Origin: Pseudoalteromonas sp. H105
GTDB taxonomy: Bacteria > Pseudomonadota > Gammaproteobacteria > Enterobacterales > Alteromonadaceae
DNA length: 64,000 nt
Direction of reading: 5' to 3'
Assembly: GCF_001469215.1 (NCBI RefSeq)
Contig: NZ_LOFH01000003.1
Location: 124,001-188,000 of the forward strand
The notes below the pieces were generated by a model. That model had not been told where the DNA came from and ran no database searches. It saw only the letters and a program-made list of their open reading frames with translations. Below, piece after piece: positions 37,283 to 45,900 of this stretch (within the stretch, counting starts at the first letter, position 1; each line of letters starts with the position of its first letter). The position numbers and the translations under genes were made by a program.

Positions 37283-38113
37283 TTGGAAAATAAGCATTTA
37301 CAGCAGGGTGAATATGATCAATTTCGCTCTTTTCTAGAACAGCAGTGCGGTATTGTTTTAGGTGATAACAAGCTTTACTTAGTAAAAAGCAGGCTAGCGC
37401 CTTTAATGGTGCGTTTTAAAGTTGAGTCTCTTTCTGAGCTTGTGAGTAAAACGCTGAGTCCTCACGAGCGCCAACTTAGAGCGGCTGTGGTTGATGCCAT
37501 GACCACAAATGAAACGTTGTGGTTTAGAGATCAATATCCGTTTGATTTATTGCAAAGCAAATTATTTCCAGAACACAAAGAGTTAAGACGGCCACTTAAA
37601 ATTTGGTCTGCGGCGAGTTCGTCTGGTCAAGAACCCTATTCAATTGCAATGTCGGTTGCTGAGTTTCAAGCTAAACAGCCGGGTGTATTGAAAATGGGCG
37701 CGCAAATCATTGGTACCGATATTTCTAATACGATGCTTGATATGTGTAAGCACGGTGAATACGATGCGCTTGCTCTAGCGCGTGGACTGTCAGCGGAGCG
37801 ACGGAAAAAGTTTTTTAAAGATACCGGCAATGGCATGGCGCAAGTTACGGACCCTATCAAAAAGCTTACAAGTTTTAGGCATCTTAACTTACTAGACTCT
37901 TATGCTTTGATGGGTAAATTTGACATTATATTTTGTCGCAATGTGTTAATTTATTTTTCGCCTGAGGTTAAGGCTAAAATTATTGCGCAATTTGCTCAAG
38001 CTCTGAATCCTAAAGGCTACCTTTTTTTAGGTGCTTCTGAATCTATGTCAGGGTTAAGTACAGAGTTTGATATGGTGCGTTGCAACCCGGGTATTATTTA
38101 TCAAAAAAAATAA
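37283..38113 (+). CDS. cheR: Chemotaxis methyltransferase CheR
   Basis: A 276-residue SAM-dependent enzyme that methylates glutamates of chemoreceptors. It has the helical N-terminal domain and a SAM domain with KIWSAASSSGQEPYSIAM, GTDIS and DIIFCRNVLIYF. The start is TTG at 37283 preceded by AGGTGG 7 bp away, so TTG is the likely real start. It is followed by a strong terminator, separating cheVR from flgB. Confidence 0.94.
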   Translation: MENKHLQQGEYDQFRSFLEQQCGIVLGDNKLYLVKSRLAPLMVRFKVESLSELVSKTLSPHERQLRAAVVDAMTTNETLWFRDQYPFDLLQSKLFPEHKELRRPLKIWSAASSSGQEPYSIAMSVAEFQAKQPGVLKMGAQIIGTDISNTMLDMCKHGEYDALALARGLSAERRKKFFKDTGNGMAQVTDPIKKLTSFRHLNLLDSYALMGKFDIIFCRNVLIYFSPEVKAKIIAQFAQALNPKGYLFLGASESMSGLSTEFDMVRCNPGIIYQKK

Positions 38114-38144
38114 GTCGCTAGCTTATTACTGTGTTTTTACAAAT

Positions 38145-38173
38145 AAACGGCGTTTATAAACGCCGTTTTTTTC
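38145..38173 (+). terminator. Rho-independent terminator after cheR
   Basis: The palindrome of AAACGGCGTTTA and its complement (38147-38170) is followed by T-rich DNA (TTTTTTTC). Confidence 0.88.
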
Positions 38174-38218
38174 TTTCTAATTAATAGGTTAACTCTCCCC
38201 CTCTAAAGCTAGGTAAAC

Positions 38219-38234
38219 TGGCTCATCTTTTGCA
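38219..38234 (+). promoter_or_regulatory. Sigma-54 promoter of flgBCDE
   Basis: TGGCTC-N5-TTGCA matches sigma-54 with one change. It lies 35 bp upstream of the flgB ATG. Confidence 0.82.
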
Positions 38235-38268
38235 TTAATCAACCTAAGTCAAATTTTTGGAGATGGTT

Positions 38269-38679
38269 ATGGCTATCAGTTTTGATAAAGCGTTTGGGGT
38301 GCATCCCCATGCAATGTTGATCCGTTCTCAGCGTGCCGAATTATTAGCAACCAATATTGCCAATGCTGATACGCCTGGCTATAAAGCAAAAGATGTCGAT
38401 TTTGCCTCTGCCTTAAAAGCGGCAAAAAGCAACCAGCAGGGCGGCAATAACATGGTAACGACCAATGCAAAACACATCGCTGGTGGAAGCCGCTATGTCG
38501 GTAATGCTGAAATGTTTCGCTCGCCAAATCAAGCAGATACGGGTGATGGTAACTCAGTCGATATACAGGTGGAACGAAACTTGTATACACAGAACTCATT
38601 AGAGTATCAGGCAAGCCTGCAATTTATGAGTGGTAAAATTAAAGGCCTTAAAAAAGCCCTCGGTAGTCAAGGAGCCTAA
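38269..38679 (+). CDS. flgB: Flagellar basal-body rod protein FlgB
   Basis: A protein of about 136 residues building the proximal rod. It contains the conserved N-terminal rod motif LLATNIANADTPGYKAKDVDF and the C-terminal coil (YTQNSLEYQASLQFMSGKIKGL). The ATG at 38269 is preferred because GGAG sits 6 bp upstream; two in-frame starts upstream (38257, 38263) lack this. It is the first gene of flgBCDE. Confidence 0.95.
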   Translation: MAISFDKAFGVHPHAMLIRSQRAELLATNIANADTPGYKAKDVDFASALKAAKSNQQGGNNMVTTNAKHIAGGSRYVGNAEMFRSPNQADTGDGNSVDIQVERNLYTQNSLEYQASLQFMSGKIKGLKKALGSQGA

Positions 38680-38681
38680 GC

Positions 38682-39113
38682 ATGAGTTTATATAACGTTT
38701 TTGATATTTCAGGTACCGGTATGAGCGCACAGAATGTGCGTTTAAATACAACAGCCAGTAACATCTCGAATGCTAATACTATTAGCTCAAGCCAAGACAA
38801 AACCTACCGTGCACGCCACCCAGTGTTTGCTGCAGAGCTTACAAAAGCGTCTGCATCACAGAGCAATATGCAGGGTTCGTCTGTTGGCGTTAAAGTGTTG
38901 GGTATCGTAGAAAGCGATAAACCATTGCAGATTGAATATAACCCTAATCACCCAAGTGCGGATGAAAATGGTTATATCTACAAACCTAACGTTAACGTTG
39001 TTGAAGAAATGGCTAATATGATTTCTGCCTCACGCTCTTATCAAACAAATGTGCAAGTTGCAGATGCAGCAAAGCAAATGTTAAGTAAAACACTGTTGCT
39101 TGGGCAGCGGTAA
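38682..39113 (+). CDS. flgC: Flagellar basal-body rod protein FlgC
   Basis: A 143-residue rod protein with the N-terminal LNTTASNISNANT and the C-terminal VNVVEEMANMISASRSYQTNVQVADAAKQML motifs of the rod/hook/filament superfamily. It starts 2 bp after flgB, so the two are translated together. It is exported by the flagellar type III apparatus. Confidence 0.96.
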   Translation: MSLYNVFDISGTGMSAQNVRLNTTASNISNANTISSSQDKTYRARHPVFAAELTKASASQSNMQGSSVGVKVLGIVESDKPLQIEYNPNHPSADENGYIYKPNVNVVEEMANMISASRSYQTNVQVADAAKQMLSKTLLLGQR

Positions 39114-39126
39114 TTGAGGAAAAGTT

Positions 39127-39807
39127 ATGAGTAACGATATCAGTGCAACGTCGTCGACTTATCTAGATTCGTTAAAGTGGCAAGATAAACAAGTTTCGAC
39201 TGAAGAGAAGAGTGATGAGTTAACACAAGAAGATTTCTTTTCCTTGTTAACACAGCAGCTGTCATTTCAAGATCCAAGCAAGCCAGCTGACAACGATCAA
39301 ATGATTGCGCAAATGACCAACTTTACTATGGCTGAAGGTATTTCAAACCTTAATAGTAACTTTGAATCTCTTGCAGCGTCGATGACATCTAACTCAGCAT
39401 TACAGGCTTCGACTTTAGTTGGTAAGCAAGCATTACTTGAATCTGATTCGTTAGATTTAGCTGCCGGTCGAGATGCTAAAGGCACTATCGTTGCCCAAGA
39501 GCCGGTAGATAATTTAACCTTACGGATTGAAGATTCCTCAGGCCAATTAGTGCGTACTATTGAGTTTGGGTCTCAACCTCCTGGTGCTGTGCGCTTTGAA
39601 TGGGACGGTAAAAACTCGAAAGGTGAAGAGTTACCCGATGGTGAATATACCGTTAAAGCAGAGGGCCAAATGGGAGGGGATTTCACGAGTTTACCCATTG
39701 CAACTTTCAAAAATATTGAAAGCGTTAATGTCAATGGTGCCAACGGGATCATTATTAATACTAAAGAAGGTGCGGTTAGGCTAACTGATGTAGCAGAAAT
39801 CGCGTAA
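39127..39807 (+). CDS. flgD: Flagellar hook scaffold protein FlgD
   Basis: A 226-residue hook-cap protein. The N-terminal FLxLL...PSKPADNDQMIAQM motif (DFFSLLTQQLSFQDP) and the Tudor/FnIII-like middle with RFEWDGKNSKGEELPDGEYTVKA are typical. It caps the growing hook and helps FlgE polymerise. It lies between flgC and flgE. Confidence 0.95.
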   Translation: MSNDISATSSTYLDSLKWQDKQVSTEEKSDELTQEDFFSLLTQQLSFQDPSKPADNDQMIAQMTNFTMAEGISNLNSNFESLAASMTSNSALQASTLVGKQALLESDSLDLAAGRDAKGTIVAQEPVDNLTLRIEDSSGQLVRTIEFGSQPPGAVRFEWDGKNSKGEELPDGEYTVKAEGQMGGDFTSLPIATFKNIESVNVNGANGIIINTKEGAVRLTDVAEIA

Positions 39808-39864
39808 AAATTAATTATTAGTTAGCCTTCTTTCGGCTACACATTCATAAATTAGAGGTGAATT

Positions 39865-41232
39865 ATGAGCTTCAATATTGCACTTACAGGCATTGCAGCC
39901 GCACAAAAAGATTTGGACGTAACAGCAAACAATATTGCTAACGTTAATACAACTGGTTTTAAAGAATCACGTGCTGAGTTTGCTGATGTATATGCATCAT
40001 CAGTATTTAGTTCGGGTAAAACTAAAAATGGTGATGGTGTACAAACTACGATGGTTGCGCAGCAATTTCACCAAGGCTCGCTTAAATTTACGCAAAACTC
40101 GCTGGATTTAGCAATCACAGGTGAAGGTTATTTCGCCATGAGTGAAGACTTAGGTGCACAAGATTTTACCTATACTCGCGCAGGTGCATTTAAGCTAAAC
40201 CAGGATAACTTTATCGTTGATGCGAAAGGTAATTTCTTGCAAGGTTTCCCCGTTAATGAGTCTAACGGTGATACAACATCGGTAAGTTTAAGTACCTCTT
40301 CTGCGCTACAGATACCTGATTCATCAGGTTCGCCTCGTGCAACAACGAATGTATACAGTTCATTTAACTTAGATTCGCGATCAACGGCGCCATCAATTAC
40401 TACCTTTGACCCAACAGTTAGCGCATCCTACAATAGCTCAACTTCAACAACCGTATTTGATTCACTTGGTGAACCGCACGTATTGCAGTTTTTCTTTGTC
40501 AAAACGGATGCAGCTGTTACAGGTAATGAGAATGAGTGGCAAGTACATGCAACACTCGATGAAAAAGTATTTAATCCAGCAGGTGCAGAAGAAACCGCGC
40601 CTCCTTATACACCAATTTCTACCTTTCAGTTTGATGCCAGTGGTTTACCATTAAACACAGATGGCACACCTAACACAGATACAACCTTCAATCCAATAGC
40701 GATTCCTGGTGGTGGGGGCGGTGTAGCGGGTTTATCGGATTTACTTACAAACGGTGCTAGTTTCCCTGATGACGTTGAAGTGAATTGGCGTGATGAAGCC
40801 GGTACTGCAAATAAAATCCCTACACAGTATGCGAGTAACTTTGAAGTAAAAGCACTTGATCAAGATGGGGCAACAGTAGGGCGTCTTGCTGGTATTGATA
40901 TTGGTACCGATGGTAAGGTCGTTGCGTCATACAGTAATGGTGATACCTCTTTCTTAGGCCAAGTAGCCATGGTTCGTTTTTCTAACTCGCAAGGTTTAGC
41001 GCAGGTCGGTGACACATCTTGGAAGAAAAGCTTAACCTCAGGTGAGCCAATAGCGGGTGAGCCAGGTTCAGGTACGCTAGGGTCTATCAATTCATCGGCT
41101 TTAGAGCAGTCAAATGTAAATTTAACGAATGAACTGGTTGACCTAATCAGTGCGCAGCGTAACTTCCAAGCAAACTCACGTGCGTTAGAAGTTAACTCTA
41201 CATTACAACAGAATATTCTGCAGATTCGTTAA
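39865..41232 (+). CDS. flgE: Flagellar hook protein FlgE
   Basis: A 455-residue hook subunit. The N-terminal rod-like motif is MSFNIALTGIAAAQKDLDV then ANNIANVNTTGF; the C-terminal EQSNVNLTNELVDLISAQRN and QANSRALEVNST ends the D0 coil. The variable centre holds the exposed domains. It ends the flgBCDE group, followed by a terminator and a new sigma-54 promoter for flgF. Confidence 0.96.
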   Translation: MSFNIALTGIAAAQKDLDVTANNIANVNTTGFKESRAEFADVYASSVFSSGKTKNGDGVQTTMVAQQFHQGSLKFTQNSLDLAITGEGYFAMSEDLGAQDFTYTRAGAFKLNQDNFIVDAKGNFLQGFPVNESNGDTTSVSLSTSSALQIPDSSGSPRATTNVYSSFNLDSRSTAPSITTFDPTVSASYNSSTSTTVFDSLGEPHVLQFFFVKTDAAVTGNENEWQVHATLDEKVFNPAGAEETAPPYTPISTFQFDASGLPLNTDGTPNTDTTFNPIAIPGGGGGVAGLSDLLTNGASFPDDVEVNWRDEAGTANKIPTQYASNFEVKALDQDGATVGRLAGIDIGTDGKVVASYSNGDTSFLGQVAMVRFSNSQGLAQVGDTSWKKSLTSGEPIAGEPGSGTLGSINSSALEQSNVNLTNELVDLISAQRNFQANSRALEVNSTLQQNILQIR

Positions 41233-41272
41233 TAGTTTAACGCTTTACTGCAGAACAACAATCCGACACCGA

Positions 41273-41299
41273 GGCTGCCCTTTATGGCAGCCTTTTTTG
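41273..41299 (+). terminator. Terminator after flgE
   Basis: GGCTGCC / GGCAGCC stem with a 6-base loop is followed by TTTTTT. It lies 40 bp after the flgE stop. Confidence 0.87.
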
Positions 41300-41335
41300 T
41301 ATCTGAAATTTAATAATTATGGTGTCAAATTATTG

Positions 41336-41351
41336 TGGCACTTATTTTGCA
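41336..41351 (+). promoter_or_regulatory. Sigma-54 promoter of flgFGHI
   Basis: TGGCAC-N5-TTGCA is a perfect sigma-54 consensus, 39 bp before the flgF ATG. Confidence 0.92.
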
Positions 41352-41389
41352 TTTATACTTAGTATAGATTTTTATCGCGAGTCGATGTT

Positions 41390-42154
41390 ATGGATAAGAT
41401 GGTTTACATTGCAGCGTCCGGGGCTAAGCAAAGTATGCGGGGCCTTGCGCTCAAAGCAAATAACTTAGCAAATGCCAACACCACAGGCTTCAAAGCTGAT
41501 TTTGCACAAGCAAGGTCAATGCAAGCATTTGGTGAAGGCTTGCCTACACGTGTGTTTTCTATGCAAGAACGACCAGGTTCAAACATGACTTCTGGCGGTA
41601 TTGTTGAAACCGGGCGAGACCTTGATATTGCGTTTAGTGATAAAGGATGGTTAACCGTTCAAGACGCTTCAGGCAATGAAGCTTACACTAAAGTGGGTAC
41701 GTTAAACATCACGCCAGATGGTGCGTTAGTGACAAGTCACGGACGTCAAGTTGTTGGCGCTGGTGGACCTATTATTTTGCCTTTGCCAGTGGAAAAAGTG
41801 GAGTTTAGCGATGATGGCTCAATTCAAGTTCGGCCTCAAGGTGCACCAGCTAATTTTTTAGAAGTGGTTGACCGTTTAAAAGTCATTGAAGCTAACAACA
41901 GCCAACTTGAAAAAGGCAATGATGGTCTGTTTAGACCAAAGGAAGATAAATTAATTGATGACTTATGCGGTTTTTGTGAAATATCACAAAACGTAAAAGT
42001 AATGAGTGGCACGTTAGAAATGTCTAATGTGAATCCAGTGCATGAAATGGTCGATATGATAAGTCATCAACGCCAATTTGAATTACAACTTAAGTTAATG
42101 AAAACAGCAGAAGAAATTGATGAGCGTCATACCCAGTTGCTGCGCATTGTTTAA
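41390..42154 (+). CDS. flgF: Flagellar basal-body rod protein FlgF
   Basis: A 254-residue rod protein. MVYIAASGAKQSMRGLALKANNLANANTTGFKADF (in two parts) is the rod N-terminus, and NVNPVHEMVDMISHQRQFELQLKLM the C-terminus. It starts the flgFGHI unit behind a sigma-54 promoter. A CGFC motif near residue 195 is unusual for the family but may be neutral. Confidence 0.94.
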   Translation: MDKMVYIAASGAKQSMRGLALKANNLANANTTGFKADFAQARSMQAFGEGLPTRVFSMQERPGSNMTSGGIVETGRDLDIAFSDKGWLTVQDASGNEAYTKVGTLNITPDGALVTSHGRQVVGAGGPIILPLPVEKVEFSDDGSIQVRPQGAPANFLEVVDRLKVIEANNSQLEKGNDGLFRPKEDKLIDDLCGFCEISQNVKVMSGTLEMSNVNPVHEMVDMISHQRQFELQLKLMKTAEEIDERHTQLLRIV

Positions 42155-42175
42155 CCTAATTGAGAGGACATTAGT

Positions 42176-42964
42176 ATGAATCCTGCATTGTGGATCAGTA
42201 AAACGGGCTTAGACGCCCAACAAACCGATATATCGGTGATCTCAAATAACTTAGCCAATGCCAGTACCATAGGGTACAAAAAAAGCCGCGCAGTATTTGA
42301 AGATTTACTTTATCAAAATATTAATCAACCCGGCGGGCGTTCATCACAAGATACTGAAATGCCATCAGGTTTAATGCTTGGTGCCGGTGCAAAAGTTGTC
42401 GCAAACCAAAAGAACTTCTCTCAAGGCAATATGCTAACGACTGAGAATTCATTGGATTGGATGATATCAGGCCCTGGCTTTTTCGAAGTGCTTCAGCCAG
42501 ATGGTAACATCGCATATTCACGTAATGGCCAATTTACCACAGATGAAGATGGTCGAATTGTTACCGCTGGTGCCGGTTTTCCTGTTCAACCAGAAATGAA
42601 CGTACCGGATGATGCGCAATCGATTACCGTCTCTCAAGATGGTGAAGTGTCAGTAAGGATTGGAGGTCAACCTGATAATGTTGTGATTGGCCAGCTAACA
42701 ATCAGTGATTTTATTAATCCATCAGGGCTTGAGCCCGTGGGGCAAAATCTTTATACCGAAACCGCCGTGAGTGGCGCGCCGGTACAAGGTAACCCAGGTA
42801 TTGATGGATTAGGAGCGATTGTTCAAGGGTCACTTGAAACATCCAATGTGAATGTAACAGAAGAGCTTGTGAATTTGATTGAGACACAACGTATTTATGA
42901 GATGAATTCAAAAGTAATTTCAGCGGTTGATGAAATGCTTAGCTATGTTAACCAACAGCTTTAA
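42176..42964 (+). CDS. flgG: Flagellar distal rod protein FlgG
   Basis: A 262-residue distal rod subunit: NPALWISKTGLDAQQTDISV and SNNLANASTIGYKKSRA at the start, GSLETSNVNVTEELVNLI and YEMNSKVISAVDEML at the end. Length is that of E. coli FlgG (260). It lies between flgF and flgH, 21 bp after flgF. Confidence 0.95.
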   Translation: MNPALWISKTGLDAQQTDISVISNNLANASTIGYKKSRAVFEDLLYQNINQPGGRSSQDTEMPSGLMLGAGAKVVANQKNFSQGNMLTTENSLDWMISGPGFFEVLQPDGNIAYSRNGQFTTDEDGRIVTAGAGFPVQPEMNVPDDAQSITVSQDGEVSVRIGGQPDNVVIGQLTISDFINPSGLEPVGQNLYTETAVSGAPVQGNPGIDGLGAIVQGSLETSNVNVTEELVNLIETQRIYEMNSKVISAVDEMLSYVNQQL

Positions 42965-42982
42965 AGTGTAAGGGGTTATGTG

Positions 42983-43666
42983 ATGCGTACTTTTATAATT
43001 GCCCTAAGTGGCGCATGTTTATTAAGTGGTTGTGTAACGACTCAAAATACCCATGTGGTTCAAGATGATCCTTATTATGCGCCGATGTACCCTGAGCCTA
43101 TTACAGAGCAAATAGTCCCAACAGGGTCATTATTTGATACTTACTCTGCTAATGATCTTTATTCAGATAAAAAAGCATTAAGAACAGGCGATATCATTAC
43201 TGTTAAGCTTCAAGAGTCGACTCAAGCTTCAAAAGCAGCGAAGACAGAAACAGATAAAGAAAGCAACGCAAGCTTAGATCCCGTTGTAGGATTTGGCGGT
43301 GTGCCGGTTAACATTGGTGGCGACAGTATTCAGTTTGGCGTTGGCTCTGATTCTTCTTTCACAGGGGATTCAAAATCAAATCAATCTAATAGCTTGTTTG
43401 GTGATATTTCTGTCAATGTTATGCGTGTTTTACCGAATGGTAATTTAGTGATACGTGGTGAAAAGTGGCTAACATTAAACACGGGTGAAGAATTTATTCG
43501 CCTAGAAGGCCTTGTTAGGCCTCAAGATGTAACAGCTGATAACACCGTAACCTCAAACCGCATTGCGAATGCACGCATTCAATACTCAGGTAAAGGGCAA
43601 ATGCAAGAGATGCAAAGCGCAGGCTGGTTAACTCAGTTCTTTAGTAGTGCGTTGTTCCCTTTTTAG
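42983..43666 (+). CDS. flgH: Flagellar L-ring lipoprotein FlgH
   Basis: An outer-membrane lipoprotein of 227 residues: MRTFIIALSGACLLSGC gives the lipobox. Conserved FlgH pieces are SLFDTYSANDLYSDKKALRTGDIITVKL, NGNLVIRGEKWLTLN and RPQDVTADNTVTSNRIANARI. It forms the L ring. GTG at 42980 is also in frame, but ATG at 42983 has AGGGG 7 bp upstream. Confidence 0.95.
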   Translation: MRTFIIALSGACLLSGCVTTQNTHVVQDDPYYAPMYPEPITEQIVPTGSLFDTYSANDLYSDKKALRTGDIITVKLQESTQASKAAKTETDKESNASLDPVVGFGGVPVNIGGDSIQFGVGSDSSFTGDSKSNQSNSLFGDISVNVMRVLPNGNLVIRGEKWLTLNTGEEFIRLEGLVRPQDVTADNTVTSNRIANARIQYSGKGQMQEMQSAGWLTQFFSSALFPF

Positions 43667-43679
43667 AAGGTAAGTGGCT

Positions 43680-44774
43680 ATGAATGGTTTTAAAGTAATT
43701 TTAAGTATCTGCTTACTCGGGTGGCATTTTGCTGCAGCTGCAGAGCGCATTAAAGATGTTTCAATGGTTGAAGGTGTCAGAGCAAACCAGCTGATTGGTT
43801 ATGGCCTGGTTGTTGGTTTACCGGGAACAGGCGAGCAAAGCCGGTTCACCGAGCAAAGCTTTAAAGCGATGCTTAATAGCTTTGGCATTACGATGGCTAA
43901 TAACATTAAACCAAAGATTAAAAATGTAGCCGCAGTGGCTGTTCATGCCGAGCTTCCTCCTTTTAGAAAGCCAGGTCAAATGATTGACATAACCGTTTCG
44001 TCAATTGGTAGCGCTGGAAGCTTACGCGGAGGTACATTACTGCAGACTTTCTTAAAAGGGGTTGATGGTAATACTTATGCTATAGCACAAGGTAGCCTTA
44101 TCGTAGGTGGTTTGGGCGCTGAAGGCGCTGATGGTAGCCGAGTTGTAATCAACACGCCAACTGTTGGCCGTATTCCTAATGGTGCAATAATAGAAAGAGC
44201 TATTAAAAGTCCTTTCATGCAAGGTGATTACATTACTTTTAACTTAAACCGCCCTGATTTTACTACTGCGAAGCGCTTAGAGCAGACAATCAATGATTTG
44301 GTTGGCCCTGACAGTGCTCAAGCAATTGATGCCGCTTCTATTCGTGTGTTAGCACCTCGTGATGCGTCTCAACGCGTTGCGTATTTATCGACACTTGAAA
44401 ACTTAGAGTTCAAGCCTGCGGATACGTCAGCAAAAATCATTGTTAACTCACGAACAGGTACCATTGTTATTGGCAAAAATGTAAAACTGCAACCCGCAGC
44501 CATTACGCATGGTGGACTAACGGTGACAATTGCTGAACAACAAAATGTATCGCAGCCTAACCCACTGAGCGAGGGTGAAACGGTTGTAACGAATCAAACA
44601 ATTATTGATGTTAATGAAGACGATTCTCGTGCGTTTGTGTTTAATCCTGGTGTGAGTCTTGATGATTTAGTGAGAGCGATTAATGAAGTTGGTGCTGCAC
44701 CGGGTGATTTGATGGCCATACTTGAAGCACTCAAAGAAGCGGGTGCAATCAATGGTCAGCTTGTTGTTATTTAA
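43680..44774 (+). CDS. flgI: Flagellar P-ring protein FlgI
   Basis: A periplasmic protein of 364 residues with a signal peptide ([22 protein letters not shown]). Conserved: [41 protein letters not shown] and [24 protein letters not shown]. It forms the P ring, needing FlgA. The ATG at 43680 has AGAAGG 9 bp before it; a GTG at 43674 is too close. It ends the flgFGHI group. Confidence 0.95.
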   Translation: MNGFKVILSICLLGWHFAAAAERIKDVSMVEGVRANQLIGYGLVVGLPGTGEQSRFTEQSFKAMLNSFGITMANNIKPKIKNVAAVAVHAELPPFRKPGQMIDITVSSIGSAGSLRGGTLLQTFLKGVDGNTYAIAQGSLIVGGLGAEGADGSRVVINTPTVGRIPNGAIIERAIKSPFMQGDYITFNLNRPDFTTAKRLEQTINDLVGPDSAQAIDAASIRVLAPRDASQRVAYLSTLENLEFKPADTSAKIIVNSRTGTIVIGKNVKLQPAAITHGGLTVTIAEQQNVSQPNPLSEGETVVTNQTIIDVNEDDSRAFVFNPGVSLDDLVRAINEVGAAPGDLMAILEALKEAGAINGQLVVI

Positions 44775-44783
44775 TTTTTAATC

Positions 44784-44814
44784 TAACTAAACCCTAACGT
44801 TTAGGGTTTAGTTA
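44784..44814. other. Perfect 14-bp hairpin after flgI
   Basis: TAACTAAACCCTAA and TTAGGGTTTAGTTA pair fully around CGT, 10 bp after the flgI stop. No T-run follows on either strand, so it is not a standard terminator; it may protect the mRNA 3' end. Confidence 0.55.
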
Positions 44815-44877
44815 AACGTCGTAAATATTTCAATTAGTTAGTTTTTCACTCCCATCCTATAAATACTTTTTAGTCTT

Positions 44878-44893
44878 TGGCTTGATTATTGCA
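44878..44893 (+). promoter_or_regulatory. Sigma-54 promoter of flgJKL
   Basis: TGGCTT-N5-TTGCA matches sigma-54 with A-to-T at one position, 38 bp before flgJ. Confidence 0.72.
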
Positions 44894-44930
44894 TTGATAA
44901 GTTATTATTAATTAATGTGTCAAAAAGCTG

Positions 44931-45899
44931 ATGGATACTAATCACCTCGATAAGCAAAACTTTTTTGATTTAGGAAACTTAGACTCATTACGTCAAAGTG
45001 CCTTAAAAAGTGATGCCTCTAGTGACGCTTCCAAAGATGCGCTAAAACAAGCAGCTGCACAGTTTGAATCTATTTTCACGCAAATGTTGCTTAAAAGTAT
45101 GCGAAAAGCCAATGATGCGTTTGAAGATAAAAACAGCCCCTTTAATTCAAGTGGCGTAAAGTTTTTTGAAGAAATGCATGATCAGCAGCTTTCTGTTGAG
45201 CTGTCTTCAAATGGTTCTTTAGGTCTTGCTGATTTAATAGTTCAGCAGTTATCTCCTGATGGGAAAAATTTCACACCGGGTTCTGTACTTCGCTCGGTTG
45301 ATAACTTTACCAGTGATAAACGTGCATCGGGTGTGTCGAATGATTCACTGACAAATAAAAATGATATCGCAACGAATCCATCTGATAAAAATGAAGGGCC
45401 GTTCGATGATGCAGAGTCGTTTATTAGTACCGTGTGGGAACATGCGAAGTCAGCCGCTGAAAAAATAGGATTAAACCCTGCTGTAATGGTTGCACAGGCT
45501 GCACTCGAGACTGGGTGGGGTAAACATATCATAAATAAAGCGGATGGTAGCAGCAGTAATAACCTTTTCAATATTAAGTCAGATCGCAGTTGGGATGGAG
45601 CTAAAGCCAGTAAAGTGACGCTGGAGTTTGAACAAGGTATGCCAGTAAAAAAACAAGCAAGCTTTAGAGCTTATGACTCAATCAAAGATAGTGTGAATGA
45701 TTTTGTTGATTTTTTAAATGAAAATCCACGTTATCAAGAAGCCCTCGATAATACAGCAAAACCTGCTGCCTTTTTAGATTCCTTACAAAAAGCAGGGTAT
45801 GCAACTGACCCCAATTACGCTGATAAAATTAAGCAGGTTCTTAACAGAGCTGATCTTAAATCACTGGCAGCTACATTGGTTCGCCAAGGAGTAAACTAA
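44931..45899 (+). CDS. flgJ: Flagellar rod-cap/muramidase FlgJ
   Basis: A 322-residue dual protein. The N-terminal rod-binding domain has QFESIFTQMLLKSMRKAND and NSSGVKFFEEMHDQQLS; the C-terminal glucosaminidase domain (about 160-315) has AESFISTVWEHA, VMVAQAALETGWG with the catalytic Glu, and SFRAYDSIKDSVNDF. It opens peptidoglycan for rod growth. It starts the flgJKL unit behind a sigma-54 site. Confidence 0.95.
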   Translation: MDTNHLDKQNFFDLGNLDSLRQSALKSDASSDASKDALKQAAAQFESIFTQMLLKSMRKANDAFEDKNSPFNSSGVKFFEEMHDQQLSVELSSNGSLGLADLIVQQLSPDGKNFTPGSVLRSVDNFTSDKRASGVSNDSLTNKNDIATNPSDKNEGPFDDAESFISTVWEHAKSAAEKIGLNPAVMVAQAALETGWGKHIINKADGSSSNNLFNIKSDRSWDGAKASKVTLEFEQGMPVKKQASFRAYDSIKDSVNDFVDFLNENPRYQEALDNTAKPAAFLDSLQKAGYATDPNYADKIKQVLNRADLKSLAATLVRQGVN

Positions 45900-45900
45900 C

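Noticed and set aside
44784..44814. Rho-independent terminator after flgI
   Set aside because: The stem is perfect, but no T-run follows on either strand. It is listed as a hairpin of unknown role.
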